Shown: positions 1 through 7,732 of the stretch, in pieces | Layout: every line of letters begins with the position of its first letter | How positions within the stretch are numbered: position 1 is the first letter of the stretch | Assembly: GCF_016861915.1 (NCBI RefSeq) | Contig: NZ_BOLX01000002.1 | Span: 62,001 to 126,000, forward strand | Reading direction: 5' to 3' | Source: Apilactobacillus nanyangensis | Lineage (GTDB): Bacteria > Bacillota > Bacilli > Lactobacillales > Lactobacillaceae | DNA length: 64,000 bases | Program-made: the position numbers and the translations under genes | Notes under the pieces: generated by a model | Told to the model about the DNA's origin: nothing | Database searches by the model: none | The model's input: the letters and a program-made list of their open reading frames with translations, nothing else

Positions 1-137
1 AAGAACAATTGGGGCGTTACAAGACAGTTCATTTTATGGATCAACTTCCTGATAGAGAAGTTCCAGCATCCGTTGATATTGAAAAAATGAAACTACAAAA
101 ACTGCTAGTATATATTATGGATAGGGGGAGACTATAG
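1..137 (+). CDS. ABC transporter ATP-binding protein, C-terminal end (partial)
   Basis: The open frame enters from the left edge and ends with TAG at 135-137, giving a 44-residue charged tail. No ATPase motif lies inside the window. The assignment is inferred from position: the stop overlaps by one base the GTG start of an ABC-2-like membrane subunit, the usual coupling of an exporter ATPase to its permease. The tail also resembles the poorly conserved C-terminus of such ATPases. It could be another protein of the same operon. Confidence 0.5.
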   Translation, partial: EQLGRYKTVHFMDQLPDREVPASVDIEKMKLQKLLVYIMDRGRL

Positions 138-895
138 TGAAGACAAAAGCACTTGCAAAGCAATACTGTCATGATTTTATTCCATACATTTGGTATGGAT
201 TAGTCGTTTCTGTTGTTTATATCCTATTCGGTCTTTTATCAGCAGATGGGGCACCATCCATTGAATATCAATTAAAAGCCAGCTTTTTCATGGCACCTTA
301 TATCATTACTGTTGTCACAATGATTGGAATTAGTTTCAACTACAGACGATTTAAGTTGGCAATGCAAAGTGGAGTTTCACGTAAGACATTTTGGAAAGCT
401 AAGATGCTGTTTATCGCTAAAGCAACTCTTATCGTTAATGTAGTTAACGTGATTATTGGCTTCATAAACATGAAGCTAGGACCTAGTGAAACTTACTTGT
501 ACTACCAAGCATATGGAAAAGCGTTTAGTAATGTGTTTGTTCAATCCATTTCAATGTTTATTACAGACTATGTGGTATTGCTATTCATATTCGTTGCGAT
601 GAACACTTTTGGAACTATGACATCTTTAATGAATAAGATTGGTAAATCAATCTTTTACTCCATTGGGGTAGTTTGCTATATGTTCTTTACTAACTTATTA
701 ACTCAATACAGCTCACAAAGGCTAATCAGCAGATTTTATGCTCACATCAATGGCGATGCAATTTTTAACTTTATTTTTTCTATTGACGCCAAGGTTCCAA
801 GACCATATCCATTAATCGGATTCATGATTATTTTGACTATTATTGCAGCATTATTTAATTTGTTATTCACCAAATTAGAACAAGTAAAAAGATAA
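137..895 (+). CDS. ABC-2-type transporter membrane protein
   Basis: This 252-residue protein has about six hydrophobic segments (roughly residues 20-40, 50-70, 90-115, 140-165, 170-190 and 225-245) and no soluble domain. That is the layout of the permease half of small ABC exporters. Translation probably starts at GTG 137, which overlaps the stop of the upstream frame and follows a GGGGAG ribosome-binding site. Together with the upstream ATPase it would form a membrane exporter; the substrate cannot be read from sequence, though peptides, bacteriocins or antibiotics are common in this family. No terminator is evident before the ddl promoter. Confidence 0.7.
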   Translation: MKTKALAKQYCHDFIPYIWYGLVVSVVYILFGLLSADGAPSIEYQLKASFFMAPYIITVVTMIGISFNYRRFKLAMQSGVSRKTFWKAKMLFIAKATLIVNVVNVIIGFINMKLGPSETYLYYQAYGKAFSNVFVQSISMFITDYVVLLFIFVAMNTFGTMTSLMNKIGKSIFYSIGVVCYMFFTNLLTQYSSQRLISRFYAHINGDAIFNFIFSIDAKVPRPYPLIGFMIILTIIAALFNLLFTKLEQVKR

Positions 896-914
896 AAAAG
901 AATTCTTTAATCTA

Positions 915-940
915 TGAAACCATGTTATAATATAGTTTCA
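915..940 (+). promoter_or_regulatory. ddl promoter -10 inside a short inverted repeat
   Basis: A TATAAT hexamer at 926-931 lies about 36 bp before the ddl start. It is flanked by TGAAAC (915-920) and GTTTCA (935-940), a perfect 6-bp inverted repeat. No good -35 hexamer is seen. The repeat could be an operator, or simply chance in AT-rich DNA. Confidence 0.4.
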
Positions 941-966
941 AAGAATTATTGATAGGACGGTATAAA

Positions 967-2067
967 ATGATGAAAAAGACTCATTTAGCATTACTTTTCG
1001 GTGGAGATTCATCAGAACATGATGTTTCAAAACGTTCAGCTCATAACATTTATGATGCGATGGATAAAGATAAGTACGATATTAGCTTATTTTTAATTAC
1101 TAAGACAGGTATTATCTTAGATAATGAATCATCACACCGTGTGTTTGATGGTGAACCTGAAGATGCTGTGGTTGAAGAAGCGGTTAAGAACTTAGACTTC
1201 TCAGATCCATTGGCCCCAATTAAAAACTTATCAAAGACTAAGGATATTGACGTATTCTTCCCAATCGTTCATGGTAACTTAGGTGAGGATGGTACTATCC
1301 AAGGTCTTCTAAGATTACTACATAAGCCATACGTTGGTAGTGGTATCTTGGAATCAGCAATGGGCTTTGATAAAGACATTACTAAGAAGATGTTAAACCT
1401 AGCAGGAGTAAGAAACACTAACTACCACTTGATTACTCCTGACAATAAAGACCAATTCACATACGCTAAACTACAAGCTGAATTCGGTGACGTAATCTTC
1501 TTGAAGCCAGCCAACCAAGGTTCATCAGTTGGTATTCACAAGGTAACAAACGAACAAGAATTTGAAGACGGACTAAAGGATGCATTCAGATATGACTACA
1601 AGATCCTAGCTGAACAAGCAATCAACGGTCCAGAAGAACTAGAAATCTCAATCTTAGGTAACGAAAAGCCAATTGCTTCTCAAGTTGGTGCAATTCGTGT
1701 TCCTAAGGAAGACAAGTTCTACACTTACGACAACAAGTTCGTTGATGCTAGTCAAGTTAAGTTTGATATTCCGGTTGATATTCCAGAATCACTATCAGAT
1801 GAAATTACTGACTTAGCATTACGCGGATACAAAGCTTTAGGTCTAAAGGGACTAGCTCGTATTGACTTCTTAGTATCTAAGGAAGGTGTTCCTTACCTAG
1901 GAGAAGTTAACACATTACCTGGTTTCACTAACATTAGTCTATACCCACAACTATGGGAAGCTTCAGGTATTAGCTACACTGAACTAATCGATAGATTAAT
2001 AGACCTAGCTTACAAAGAATTTGATCGTCGAAACAACATTATTCACGATTTTAAACCTTTATCATAA
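967..2067 (+). CDS. ddl: D-alanine--D-alanine/D-lactate ligase
   Basis: ATP-grasp ligase that makes the terminal dipeptide or depsipeptide of the peptidoglycan precursor in the cytosol. It has the N-terminal FGGDSSEHDVS motif, the HGNLGEDGTIQG stretch, the ATP-grasp region (FLKPANQGSSVG) and the C-terminal GEVNTLPGFT. Length (about 366 aa) is normal. I chose ATG 967, 9 bp after AGGACGG; ATG 970 is equally possible, and an upstream TTG at 949 has no ribosome-binding site. The omega-loop reads YDNKF, with Phe (about residue 258) where E. coli DdlB has Tyr216. Known family data link Phe here to D-Ala-D-Lac synthesis and intrinsic vancomycin resistance. The gene is monocistronic, with its own promoter and terminator. 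Confidence 0.95.
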   Translation: MMKKTHLALLFGGDSSEHDVSKRSAHNIYDAMDKDKYDISLFLITKTGIILDNESSHRVFDGEPEDAVVEEAVKNLDFSDPLAPIKNLSKTKDIDVFFPIVHGNLGEDGTIQGLLRLLHKPYVGSGILESAMGFDKDITKKMLNLAGVRNTNYHLITPDNKDQFTYAKLQAEFGDVIFLKPANQGSSVGIHKVTNEQEFEDGLKDAFRYDYKILAEQAINGPEELEISILGNEKPIASQVGAIRVPKEDKFYTYDNKFVDASQVKFDIPVDIPESLSDEITDLALRGYKALGLKGLARIDFLVSKEGVPYLGEVNTLPGFTNISLYPQLWEASGISYTELIDRLIDLAYKEFDRRNNIIHDFKPLS

Positions 2068-2071
2068 TAAA

Positions 2072-2104
2072 AAAAGAGATAATCTTTGGGTTATCTCTTT
2101 TTTT
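2072..2104 (+). terminator. Intrinsic terminator after ddl
   Basis: The arms AAAAGAGATAA (2072-2082) and TTATCTCTTTT (2091-2101) form an 11-bp stem with an 8-nt loop, continuing into a T-run. It lies 5 bp after the ddl stop. Confidence 0.9.
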
Positions 2105-2133
2105 ATTGGAAAATTGTTTAAGAAAGTATTAAA

Positions 2134-2162
2134 TTGACTAAAAAAGTTTGAGTTTTTATACG
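2134..2162 (+). promoter_or_regulatory. Promoter of tag
   Basis: TTGACT (2134-2139) and TATACG (2157-2162) are separated by 17 bp, a SigA-type promoter about 40 bp before the tag start. Confidence 0.5.
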
Positions 2163-2202
2163 TATGTAATAGAGTAAAAATCACCGAAAGGAATTATGAA
2201 AT

Positions 2203-2763
2203 ATGAAAAGATGTACATGGGCTAGCGATAGCGCGGAAATGTTGGTTTATCATGATAAAGAATGGGGAATTCCCAAAAAGAAAGTATCTGAACTTTTTGA
2301 ATGCTTAACGTTAGAAATATTTCAGGCAGGATTATCCTGGTCAACGGTGTTACGTAAAAGGGATGCATTTAGAAAAGACTTCGTTCATTTTGATGTAGCA
2401 AAAATCAGTCAATTCAACGATGACGACATTGAAAGATTAATGAACGATGAAGCCATTATTCGTAATCGTGCCAAGATAATTGCCACAATCGAAAATGCCA
2501 AAGCTTGTATGAATAACGACTTAGTACGTTTAACATGGCAACCATTTAATTTCATGCAAATGGATGGGCTAAATGATAATAATAAAAACGACATTAAGAA
2601 ATTCATCAACCCATATGTAAAAAGTTTTAAAGATGCTGGATTTAAACGTGTCGGGCCAACAACACTATATTCATATTTTCAATCAGTAGGGGTGATTAAT
2701 GATCATGAACTAGATTGTTTCAGACATGACGAAATAAACAATGCTGTCGGAGATTTACTATAG
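2203..2763 (+). CDS. tag: DNA-3-methyladenine glycosylase I
   Basis: Base-excision repair glycosylase of the HhH superfamily that removes 3-methyladenine from alkylated DNA. The zinc ligands known from E. coli Tag are all present: Cys4, His17 (in VYHDKEWG) and the C-terminal His/Cys pair in NDHELDCF. The catalytic-pocket sequence FECLTLEIFQAGLSW is also intact. Length (186 aa) is typical. ATG 2203 follows AAAGGAA by 9 bp. The gene shares an operon with the downstream regulator (14-bp gap), which may or may not control it. Confidence 0.95.
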   Translation: MKRCTWASDSAEMLVYHDKEWGIPKKKVSELFECLTLEIFQAGLSWSTVLRKRDAFRKDFVHFDVAKISQFNDDDIERLMNDEAIIRNRAKIIATIENAKACMNNDLVRLTWQPFNFMQMDGLNDNNKNDIKKFINPYVKSFKDAGFKRVGPTTLYSYFQSVGVINDHELDCFRHDEINNAVGDLL

Positions 2764-2777
2764 GAAAGGATTTTAAA

Positions 2778-3596
2778 ATGAATATTAACGGAACTTTGAT
2801 TAAGAAGCGACGTAAAAGTTTGAATATAACTCAATGTCAGTTAGCTAAAAAAGTGGCTTGTACTCAACCGGTCATTTGTCAGATAGAAAATGGTAGCTAT
2901 GATCATCAAATTAGTCTGTATGTGATTAAAAACATATGTAAGATATTGCTATTAGACATTGATAAGGTAATTGAAAACGAAAAGAAAATTGCAAGTTACG
3001 AAATTAATAGTATTCCATTTTGTGCAGCACTATGCCTTCCAGATGACATAAAGGAAAGACTAGACAAGTATGAAAAGGACTTAGAGGATAAAGAAGATAT
3101 CAAGTACTTCCAAATTATTCATGCTGCAGTTCAGTTAAGCAAGAGAAATTTCAGCGCATCTGTTGATGAGTTGCAAAGGCTGAACTATGATTTCTATGAT
3201 AAAAATGAGATTAGCAAACAAAAGATGGTTATTATGGGGATGCTTGCGATTAATTACTTTGCGATGAGTAAATTTTCAATTGCCTATCAATATGTGGTGG
3301 AAACAATTGAAATGACTAAACAAATGAGTAAATCTGATGTTGAAGACATGCAGTTCTTAGTTTTATACCGCGAATTAGATGGAATTTGTACAACATTGAA
3401 CTTAATGGAAGATTCAAGTTATTTAAAAATGATATCATGCTGTGCTTTTTATAGAAGTGTCGTTGGGATAGAAAACAAGGGGATTGATATCGACTTTGAT
3501 AAATTGAAGCAACCTAATGGTGTATTTGAATATTGGAAACAATTCTTAAGTGAAAATAATCCGTTATCCACTAATGATAATTGGACATTTGAATAA
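2778..3596 (+). CDS. XRE-family (Rgg-like) transcriptional regulator
   Basis: The N-terminal helix-turn-helix (about residues 5-60, with the pattern LIKKRRKSLNITQCQLAKKV) is followed by about 200 residues that look all-helical. This is the architecture of Rgg/GadR/MutR regulators, whose C-terminal repeats bind short peptides. AAAGGA lies 8 bp before the ATG. It is co-transcribed with tag. No short peptide gene of the Rgg-partner type is visible nearby, so a peptide-sensing role is only inferred from architecture, and the targets are unknown. Confidence 0.7.
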   Translation: MNINGTLIKKRRKSLNITQCQLAKKVACTQPVICQIENGSYDHQISLYVIKNICKILLLDIDKVIENEKKIASYEINSIPFCAALCLPDDIKERLDKYEKDLEDKEDIKYFQIIHAAVQLSKRNFSASVDELQRLNYDFYDKNEISKQKMVIMGMLAINYFAMSKFSIAYQYVVETIEMTKQMSKSDVEDMQFLVLYRELDGICTTLNLMEDSSYLKMISCCAFYRSVVGIENKGIDIDFDKLKQPNGVFEYWKQFLSENNPLSTNDNWTFE

Positions 3597-3628
3597 AAAA
3601 AGACCTGGATATTAATCCAGGTCTTTTT
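3595..3628. terminator. Bidirectional terminator between convergent genes
   Basis: A perfect 10-bp stem, AGACCTGGAT (3601-3610) with ATCCAGGTCT (3615-3624), has a 4-nt loop, an A-run on the left and a T-run on the right. It can end both the plus-strand regulator and the minus-strand stress-protein operon. Confidence 0.92.
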
Positions 3629-3630
3629 AA

Positions 3631-4092
3631 TTATTTTTCTACTTTGTTGTCTAAGTCTGATTTTACGATTAAGACATCACATTCTGCTACACGAGTTACG
3701 TATGAAGCAACTGAACCAATTAATAAACGTTCAGCAGCACTTTGTCCGTTGGCACCGATGATGATTAAATCAGTATCGAAACGATCAACTAAATCTCTTG
3801 ATATAATTGATTTAGGAGCACCGTATTCGATTGTGTAATCAACATTCTTAATTCCATCATCTTGGGCTTTCTTTAAGTATTTTTCTAGTGAGCTTTTAAC
3901 ACGGCTAGTAACGTCATCTAACATTGATGAGTCGAAATTAGCTAGGTTAGTGAATGATCGCGTATCGATTACGTGCACGATGTGTAGGTCAGCATCATTG
4001 TGTTTGGCAACTTCAATTGACTTATTGAATGCTAACTTTGAGTTTTTTGAACCATCGATTGGAATCATAATTTGACTGTAATCTTGTAACAT
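3631..4092 (-). CDS. Universal stress protein, UspA family
   Basis: Single Usp domain of 153 residues. It begins with MIPIDGSKNSKLA and ends with the ATP-binding signature GANG-9 residues-GS followed by CDVLIV, which marks the ATP-binding subclass of Usp proteins. It is a cytosolic stress-associated protein of unknown precise role. It is the last gene of a minus-strand operon (yueI-like gene, rarA, small membrane protein, usp), with a 20-bp gap to its upstream neighbour and GAGGTG before the ATG. Confidence 0.9.
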   Translation of the reverse strand: MLQDYSQIMIPIDGSKNSKLAFNKSIEVAKHNDADLHIVHVIDTRSFTNLANFDSSMLDDVTSRVKSSLEKYLKKAQDDGIKNVDYTIEYGAPKSIISRDLVDRFDTDLIIIGANGQSAAERLLIGSVASYVTRVAECDVLIVKSDLDNKVEK

Positions 4093-4112
4093 ATTCTTTC
4101 ACCTCAAACTAT

Positions 4113-4397
4113 TTACTTGGTAAGGAATGTAAGTAATATTAACTCCATCACCAATAACATTATACAACTTATTACCATGATAGTTGTAACGAAAAAGATA
4201 TTTGGAATGAAAATTGCGATGGCTGAAAAGACAGATAGAACACAAAAGACAATTCCAAAGAACTTTACGATTTTACCCAATGTTTGATTATTTTCAGGAT
4301 GTAGCATCATGAATGGTTTATCTGTATGGGTTAAAAGGAAACGACCGATTGTGAATAGTACAATTGTCGCTAATAATACTAGAATTCTAATTAACAT
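4113..4397 (-). CDS. Small integral membrane protein of unknown function
   Basis: 94 residues with three hydrophobic segments at about 2-20, 44-66 and 70-92. The segment between the first and second contains a short polar stretch. I recognise no functional family with confidence; a DUF3899-like protein is possible. It lies 9 bp after rarA and 20 bp before the usp gene on the same strand, so it is almost certainly co-transcribed with them. AGGAG precedes its ATG. Confidence 0.75.
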   Translation of the reverse strand: MLIRILVLLATIVLFTIGRFLLTHTDKPFMMLHPENNQTLGKIVKFFGIVFCVLSVFSAIAIFIPNIFFVTTIMVISCIMLLVMELILLTFLTK

Positions 4398-4406
4398 TGC
4401 AGACTC

Positions 4407-5681
4407 CTATTTATCACGTTGAGCGTGAAGTAGTTTTTCATATTGTTGTTTAAACGTACTTTCGATTTTACCATTTGTTTTTGGTTCATAGTAAGTATCG
4501 TTTTTAATCTTGGTTGGTAAGTACTGTTGTTTAACCCAATCATTTGGATAATCATGAGCATACTTGTAATTAACACCATGACCAAGCTTCTTAGCACCTG
4601 AGTAGTGGCTATCCTTTAGATGATCTGGAATATCACCATAGTTACCAGTACGAATCTTAGCAATTGCTGCATCAATCGCACGCATTGCAGTATTTGATTT
4701 AGGCGATAGACATAATTCGATAATCGCGTTGGCTAGGGGAATTCTTGCTTCTGGAAAACCAACTTTGTTGGCAGCCTCAATAGCAGAAACTGTTCTAGCA
4801 CAAGCAGCTGGATTAGCTAGTCCCACATCTTCGTACGCGATAACCATCAAACGACGACTAATTGAATTTAAGTCACCGGATTCTATCAAACGGCCAGCAT
4901 AGTGAAGGGCGGCATTAACATCCGATCCACGAATTGATTTTTGAAAAGCAGAAACAACGTCATAGTGAGCATCACCATTTTTATCTTGCGTTAGAGCTTT
5001 TCTTTGCAGACATGATTCCACATCTTCTAATGAAATGTGAATGATACCATCATTATCTTCAGTAGTAGACTTGGCTGCTAGTTCTAACGCATTTAAAGCA
5101 CTTCTCAAGTCACCATTGGTGCTGGTGGATAGGAAGTGTAATGCATTCTCAGCTAAATCGATATTCATATTACCCAATCCGTTATCCTTATCATTTAAAG
5201 CACGTTTTATAGCTGATTTAATATCATCTTCATTAAGAGGGTGCACCTCAAAAATTTGGGTTCTACTTCTAATGGCAGGATTGATATTAATATATGGGTT
5301 TTCGGTAGTTGCACCGATTAGGATGATATTACCACTTTCTAGTAATGGTAATAAGAAGTCTTGCTTGGTTTTATCTAAACGATGAATTTCATCTAGTAGT
5401 AAGACGACCGTTCCAGACATCTTGGCTTCTTCAGCGACAATCTGTAGGTCTTTCTTGGTATCTGTTGCTGCATTTAATTGACGAAATGCATACTTAGTTG
5501 AACCAGCAATCGCACTGGCAATACTGGTTTTACCTGTTCCAGGAGGTCCATATAAAATCATTGATGATAAAATCTTGGCTTTTACCATTCGATCGATGAT
5601 TTTATCAGGACCGACTAAGTCTTGTTGACCGACAACGTCTTCGATTTTCTTTGGACGCATACGGTATGCTAATGGATGCAA
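4407..5681 (-). CDS. rarA: Replication-associated recombination protein A (MgsA/RarA AAA+ ATPase)
   Basis: AAA+ ATPase acting at stalled replication forks. It has Walker A GPPGTGKTS (about residues 45-53), Walker B LLLDEIHR, sensor 1 GATTENP, and the C-terminal tetramerisation region seen in RarA/WRNIP1 (LANAIIELCLSPKSN). Length (424 aa) is normal. The start is TTG 5681, 8 bp after AAAGGTGATG; the encoded HPLAYRMRPK matches the family N-terminus, so no further extension is needed. It lies 13 bp after the yueI-like gene. Confidence 0.95.
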   Translation of the reverse strand: MHPLAYRMRPKKIEDVVGQQDLVGPDKIIDRMVKAKILSSMILYGPPGTGKTSIASAIAGSTKYAFRQLNAATDTKKDLQIVAEEAKMSGTVVLLLDEIHRLDKTKQDFLLPLLESGNIILIGATTENPYININPAIRSRTQIFEVHPLNEDDIKSAIKRALNDKDNGLGNMNIDLAENALHFLSTSTNGDLRSALNALELAAKSTTEDNDGIIHISLEDVESCLQRKALTQDKNGDAHYDVVSAFQKSIRGSDVNAALHYAGRLIESGDLNSISRRLMVIAYEDVGLANPAACARTVSAIEAANKVGFPEARIPLANAIIELCLSPKSNTAMRAIDAAIAKIRTGNYGDIPDHLKDSHYSGAKKLGHGVNYKYAHDYPNDWVKQQYLPTKIKNDTYYEPKTNGKIESTFKQQYEKLLHAQRDK

Positions 5682-5694
5682 TTTATCATCACCT

Positions 5695-6174
5695 TTATTT
5701 GAATATATTTTTTAACTTACCAAAAAATGATTGATTGGTTTGTTTGTCATCGGAATTATCTGATGAATCTGTAGTTGTATCTTGTTGATTGTATTTTTCT
5801 TCGAAATCAACGGGGTTAACGTTAATGGATTGACTGTTAGCGTAGACTACACCATAGTTATCAGGTGCAGTACGGTAGAATGAGTCAGTTTTAATAACGA
5901 ACTTGATGTTATTTTGTGATGCTAGTCTGATAAAAGGGGAGACAACATCGTGATCCAAGTTACCATTGATGATTAATTGGTAACTATTATTATTATCAAA
6001 TTCTTTTTGAAGTGCATTGACCGCGTTTGGATTTGATAGATCCTTGATTTGGATTGCTAGAGAAACTCGTTCTCTAAAAGTTCCTAGGTATCTACGTTGT
6101 TCATCGGGGTTAACCTTTGGAGTTCCACCCATGGATGATTGTTCTAAACGACTACTTACATCATCTTCACTCAT
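5695..6174 (-). CDS. YueI-family protein (DUF1694)
   Basis: 159-residue cytosolic protein. The N-terminal block RRYLGTFRERVSLAI and the following alternating alpha/beta pattern match the YueI/DUF1694 family, which is widespread in Firmicutes and of unknown function; a fold related to RNA-binding L7Ae-type proteins has been suggested for it. The last about 30 residues are acidic and Asn/Ser/Gln-rich. It is the first gene of the minus-strand operon with rarA, with AAAGGAG before the ATG. Confidence 0.8.
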   Translation of the reverse strand: MSEDDVSSRLEQSSMGGTPKVNPDEQRRYLGTFRERVSLAIQIKDLSNPNAVNALQKEFDNNNSYQLIINGNLDHDVVSPFIRLASQNNIKFVIKTDSFYRTAPDNYGVVYANSQSINVNPVDFEEKYNQQDTTTDSSDNSDDKQTNQSFFGKLKNIFK

Positions 6175-6236
6175 ATTAATTGCTCCTTTTTATTTATGTC
6201 TTAGTACTATTTTATCATTAATTAAAAGAGGGTAGA

Positions 6237-6272
6237 AAAAAAGCGTTTTGCAAATGCAAAGCGCTTTTTTGG
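6237..6272 (-). terminator. Terminator of rpsD, able to act in both directions
   Basis: AAAAAAGCGTTTTGCA and TGCAAAGCGCTTTTTT pair with one G-U wobble around a 2-nt loop. The arms start with an A-run and end with a T-run, so it serves rpsD on the minus strand. Confidence 0.9.
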
Positions 6273-6293
6273 AGTAACAAGTATAACCATAAA

Positions 6294-6902
6294 TTATAGC
6301 TTGTTGTAGTATTCAACGATTAGTGATGCATCGATATCAGCATTCATTTCGTCACGTTGAGGTAATCTAGTTAGAGAACCTTCTAGCTTGTCAGCATCGA
6401 ATGAAACGTATTGTGGACGACCAACAACAGCTTCAACAGATTCCTTGATGATTTGTAGGTCTTTTGACTTTTCACGAACTGAAACGACTTGACCAACTTT
6501 TACTTCGTATGAAGGAATGTCAACACGTTTGCCATCAACAGTGATGTGACCGTGGTTAACTAATTGACGAGCTTGACGACGAGTAGTTGCTAAACCTAAA
6601 CGGTAAACAACGTTGTCTAGTCTACGTTCTAGTAATACCATGAAGTTATCACCGTGACGACCTTCTCTAATCTTACCCGCACGAACGAATAGTTTTGAGA
6701 ATTGACGTTCAGTTAAACCGTACATGAAACGTAGCTTTTGCTTTTCCTTCAATTGAGTACCGTATTCTGATAGCTTACCGCGACGACCTTGACCGTGGTC
6801 ACCTGGTGCGTATGGGCGACGAGCTAATTCTTTACCAGTACCTGAAAGTGAAATACCAAGACGACGAGAAATTCTCCAACTTGGACCTGTATATCTAGAC
6901 AT
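6294..6902 (-). CDS. rpsD: 30S ribosomal protein S4
   Basis: Primary 16S rRNA-binding protein of the small subunit body and, in Firmicutes, repressor of its own mRNA. It has the N-terminal [16 protein letters not shown] and the S4 RNA-binding domain ([32 protein letters not shown]). No zinc-binding Cys cluster is present, so this is the C-minus form. ATG 6902 follows GGAGG; an in-frame extension of five codons upstream is not part of S4. The gene is transcribed alone behind a structured leader. Confidence 0.98.
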   Translation of the reverse strand: MSRYTGPSWRISRRLGISLSGTGKELARRPYAPGDHGQGRRGKLSEYGTQLKEKQKLRFMYGLTERQFSKLFVRAGKIREGRHGDNFMVLLERRLDNVVYRLGLATTRRQARQLVNHGHITVDGKRVDIPSYEVKVGQVVSVREKSKDLQIIKESVEAVVGRPQYVSFDADKLEGSLTRLPQRDEMNADIDASLIVEYYNKL

Positions 6903-6936
6903 AAAAATATCCTCCAATAAAAATTATTATTTGGAG

Positions 6937-7076
6937 TAAAATAATCACTGTACACTTAGTATTCGTGCATATTGCTCTGCAATGTTCACCCCAGCAGCCG
7001 TGGGGGGTACTAATTGAACCATTAAGGCATCAATATGTTGACGAGCTTACCGTGTACTGCTGCATTATTTTACACA
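6937..7076 (-). ncRNA. Autoregulatory S4-binding leader of rpsD
   Basis: The minus-strand 5' UTR folds into a compact element. A closing helix pairs AAAATAAT (7071-7064) with ATTATTTT (6945-6938), and GTACAC (7057-7052) with GTGTAC (6955-6950). Inside, GTTCA and CCCC pair with GGGG and TGAAC, and there is an ATTGC/GCAAT hairpin (6983-6971). The loop sequence CTGCTG (6997-6992) can pair with CAGCAG (7062-7057), a pseudoknot. This agrees with the rpsD leaders described for Bacillus and other Firmicutes, where S4 binding blocks further expression. The fold was done by eye. Confidence 0.8.
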
Positions 7077-7082
7077 AAAGTT

Positions 7083-7111
7083 ATTGTATGATTATTACCA
7101 TTAATTGTCAA
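7083..7111 (-). promoter_or_regulatory. Promoter of rpsD
   Basis: On the minus strand TTGACA (7111-7106) and TACAAT (7088-7083) are 17 bp apart, a near-consensus SigA promoter. It predicts transcription from about 7076, exactly where the structured leader begins. It overlaps the last codons of the upstream reductase gene. Confidence 0.75.
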
Positions 7112-7565
7112 TGGTAATGTGGCTTTGGAAGACTTTTACAAATTCTTCTAGCATTTCTTGATCTTCCTTTGAAAAACGATCGAAGATAGGGGCGTCAATA
7201 TCTAAGACACCAAATTGAATCCCATCTTTTTCAATTGGGATTACGATTTCTGATTTACTGTTTGAATCACATGCAATGTGACCAGGAAAATCATTTACAT
7301 TTTCTACACGGATAGTTTCATTCTTATCAAATGCAGTACCACAGACACCGCTACCGTTTTTAATGTGGACACAAGCAACTTTACCTTGGAAGGGACCAAG
7401 AATTAATTCATTCTTGTCATCTACATAAGTGTAGAAACCGGTCCAACTAACATCTGGAAGTTCTTGCATTAGTAGTGCAGAAGCATTTGCCATATTGGCA
7501 ACGTTGTTGTGTTCGTCGGTTAACAATGCATCTAACTGTTGTGCTAACATTGAATTAATTTTCAT
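7101..7565 (-). CDS. Free methionine-(R)-sulfoxide reductase, GAF-domain protein
   Basis: Single GAF domain of 154 residues. The three cysteines characteristic of fRMsr enzymes are present, in VACVHI, GVCGTA and HIACDS, along with the conserved SEIVIP and FGVLDID blocks. The family reduces free methionine-R-sulfoxide in the cytosol using thioredoxin as electron donor. AAGGGAG lies before the ATG. It is divergent from ezrA, the neighbour that also flanks YtsP in Bacillus-type genomes. Confidence 0.88.
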   Translation of the reverse strand: MKINSMLAQQLDALLTDEHNNVANMANASALLMQELPDVSWTGFYTYVDDKNELILGPFQGKVACVHIKNGSGVCGTAFDKNETIRVENVNDFPGHIACDSNSKSEIVIPIEKDGIQFGVLDIDAPIFDRFSKEDQEMLEEFVKVFQSHITIDN

Positions 7566-7732
7566 AATTGAAAACTCCCTTGTATATATTGATAATTAGG
7601 TATTTTAATAATTATCTCGTATGATATAATTGAATATAGTTAATTAGTTTATTATTAAAATATTAAAAATACAAATGTTTAATGCTAAAAAATTAGATTA
7701 AAATAAAAAGTTGTAAGGAGACAGATGTCAAA

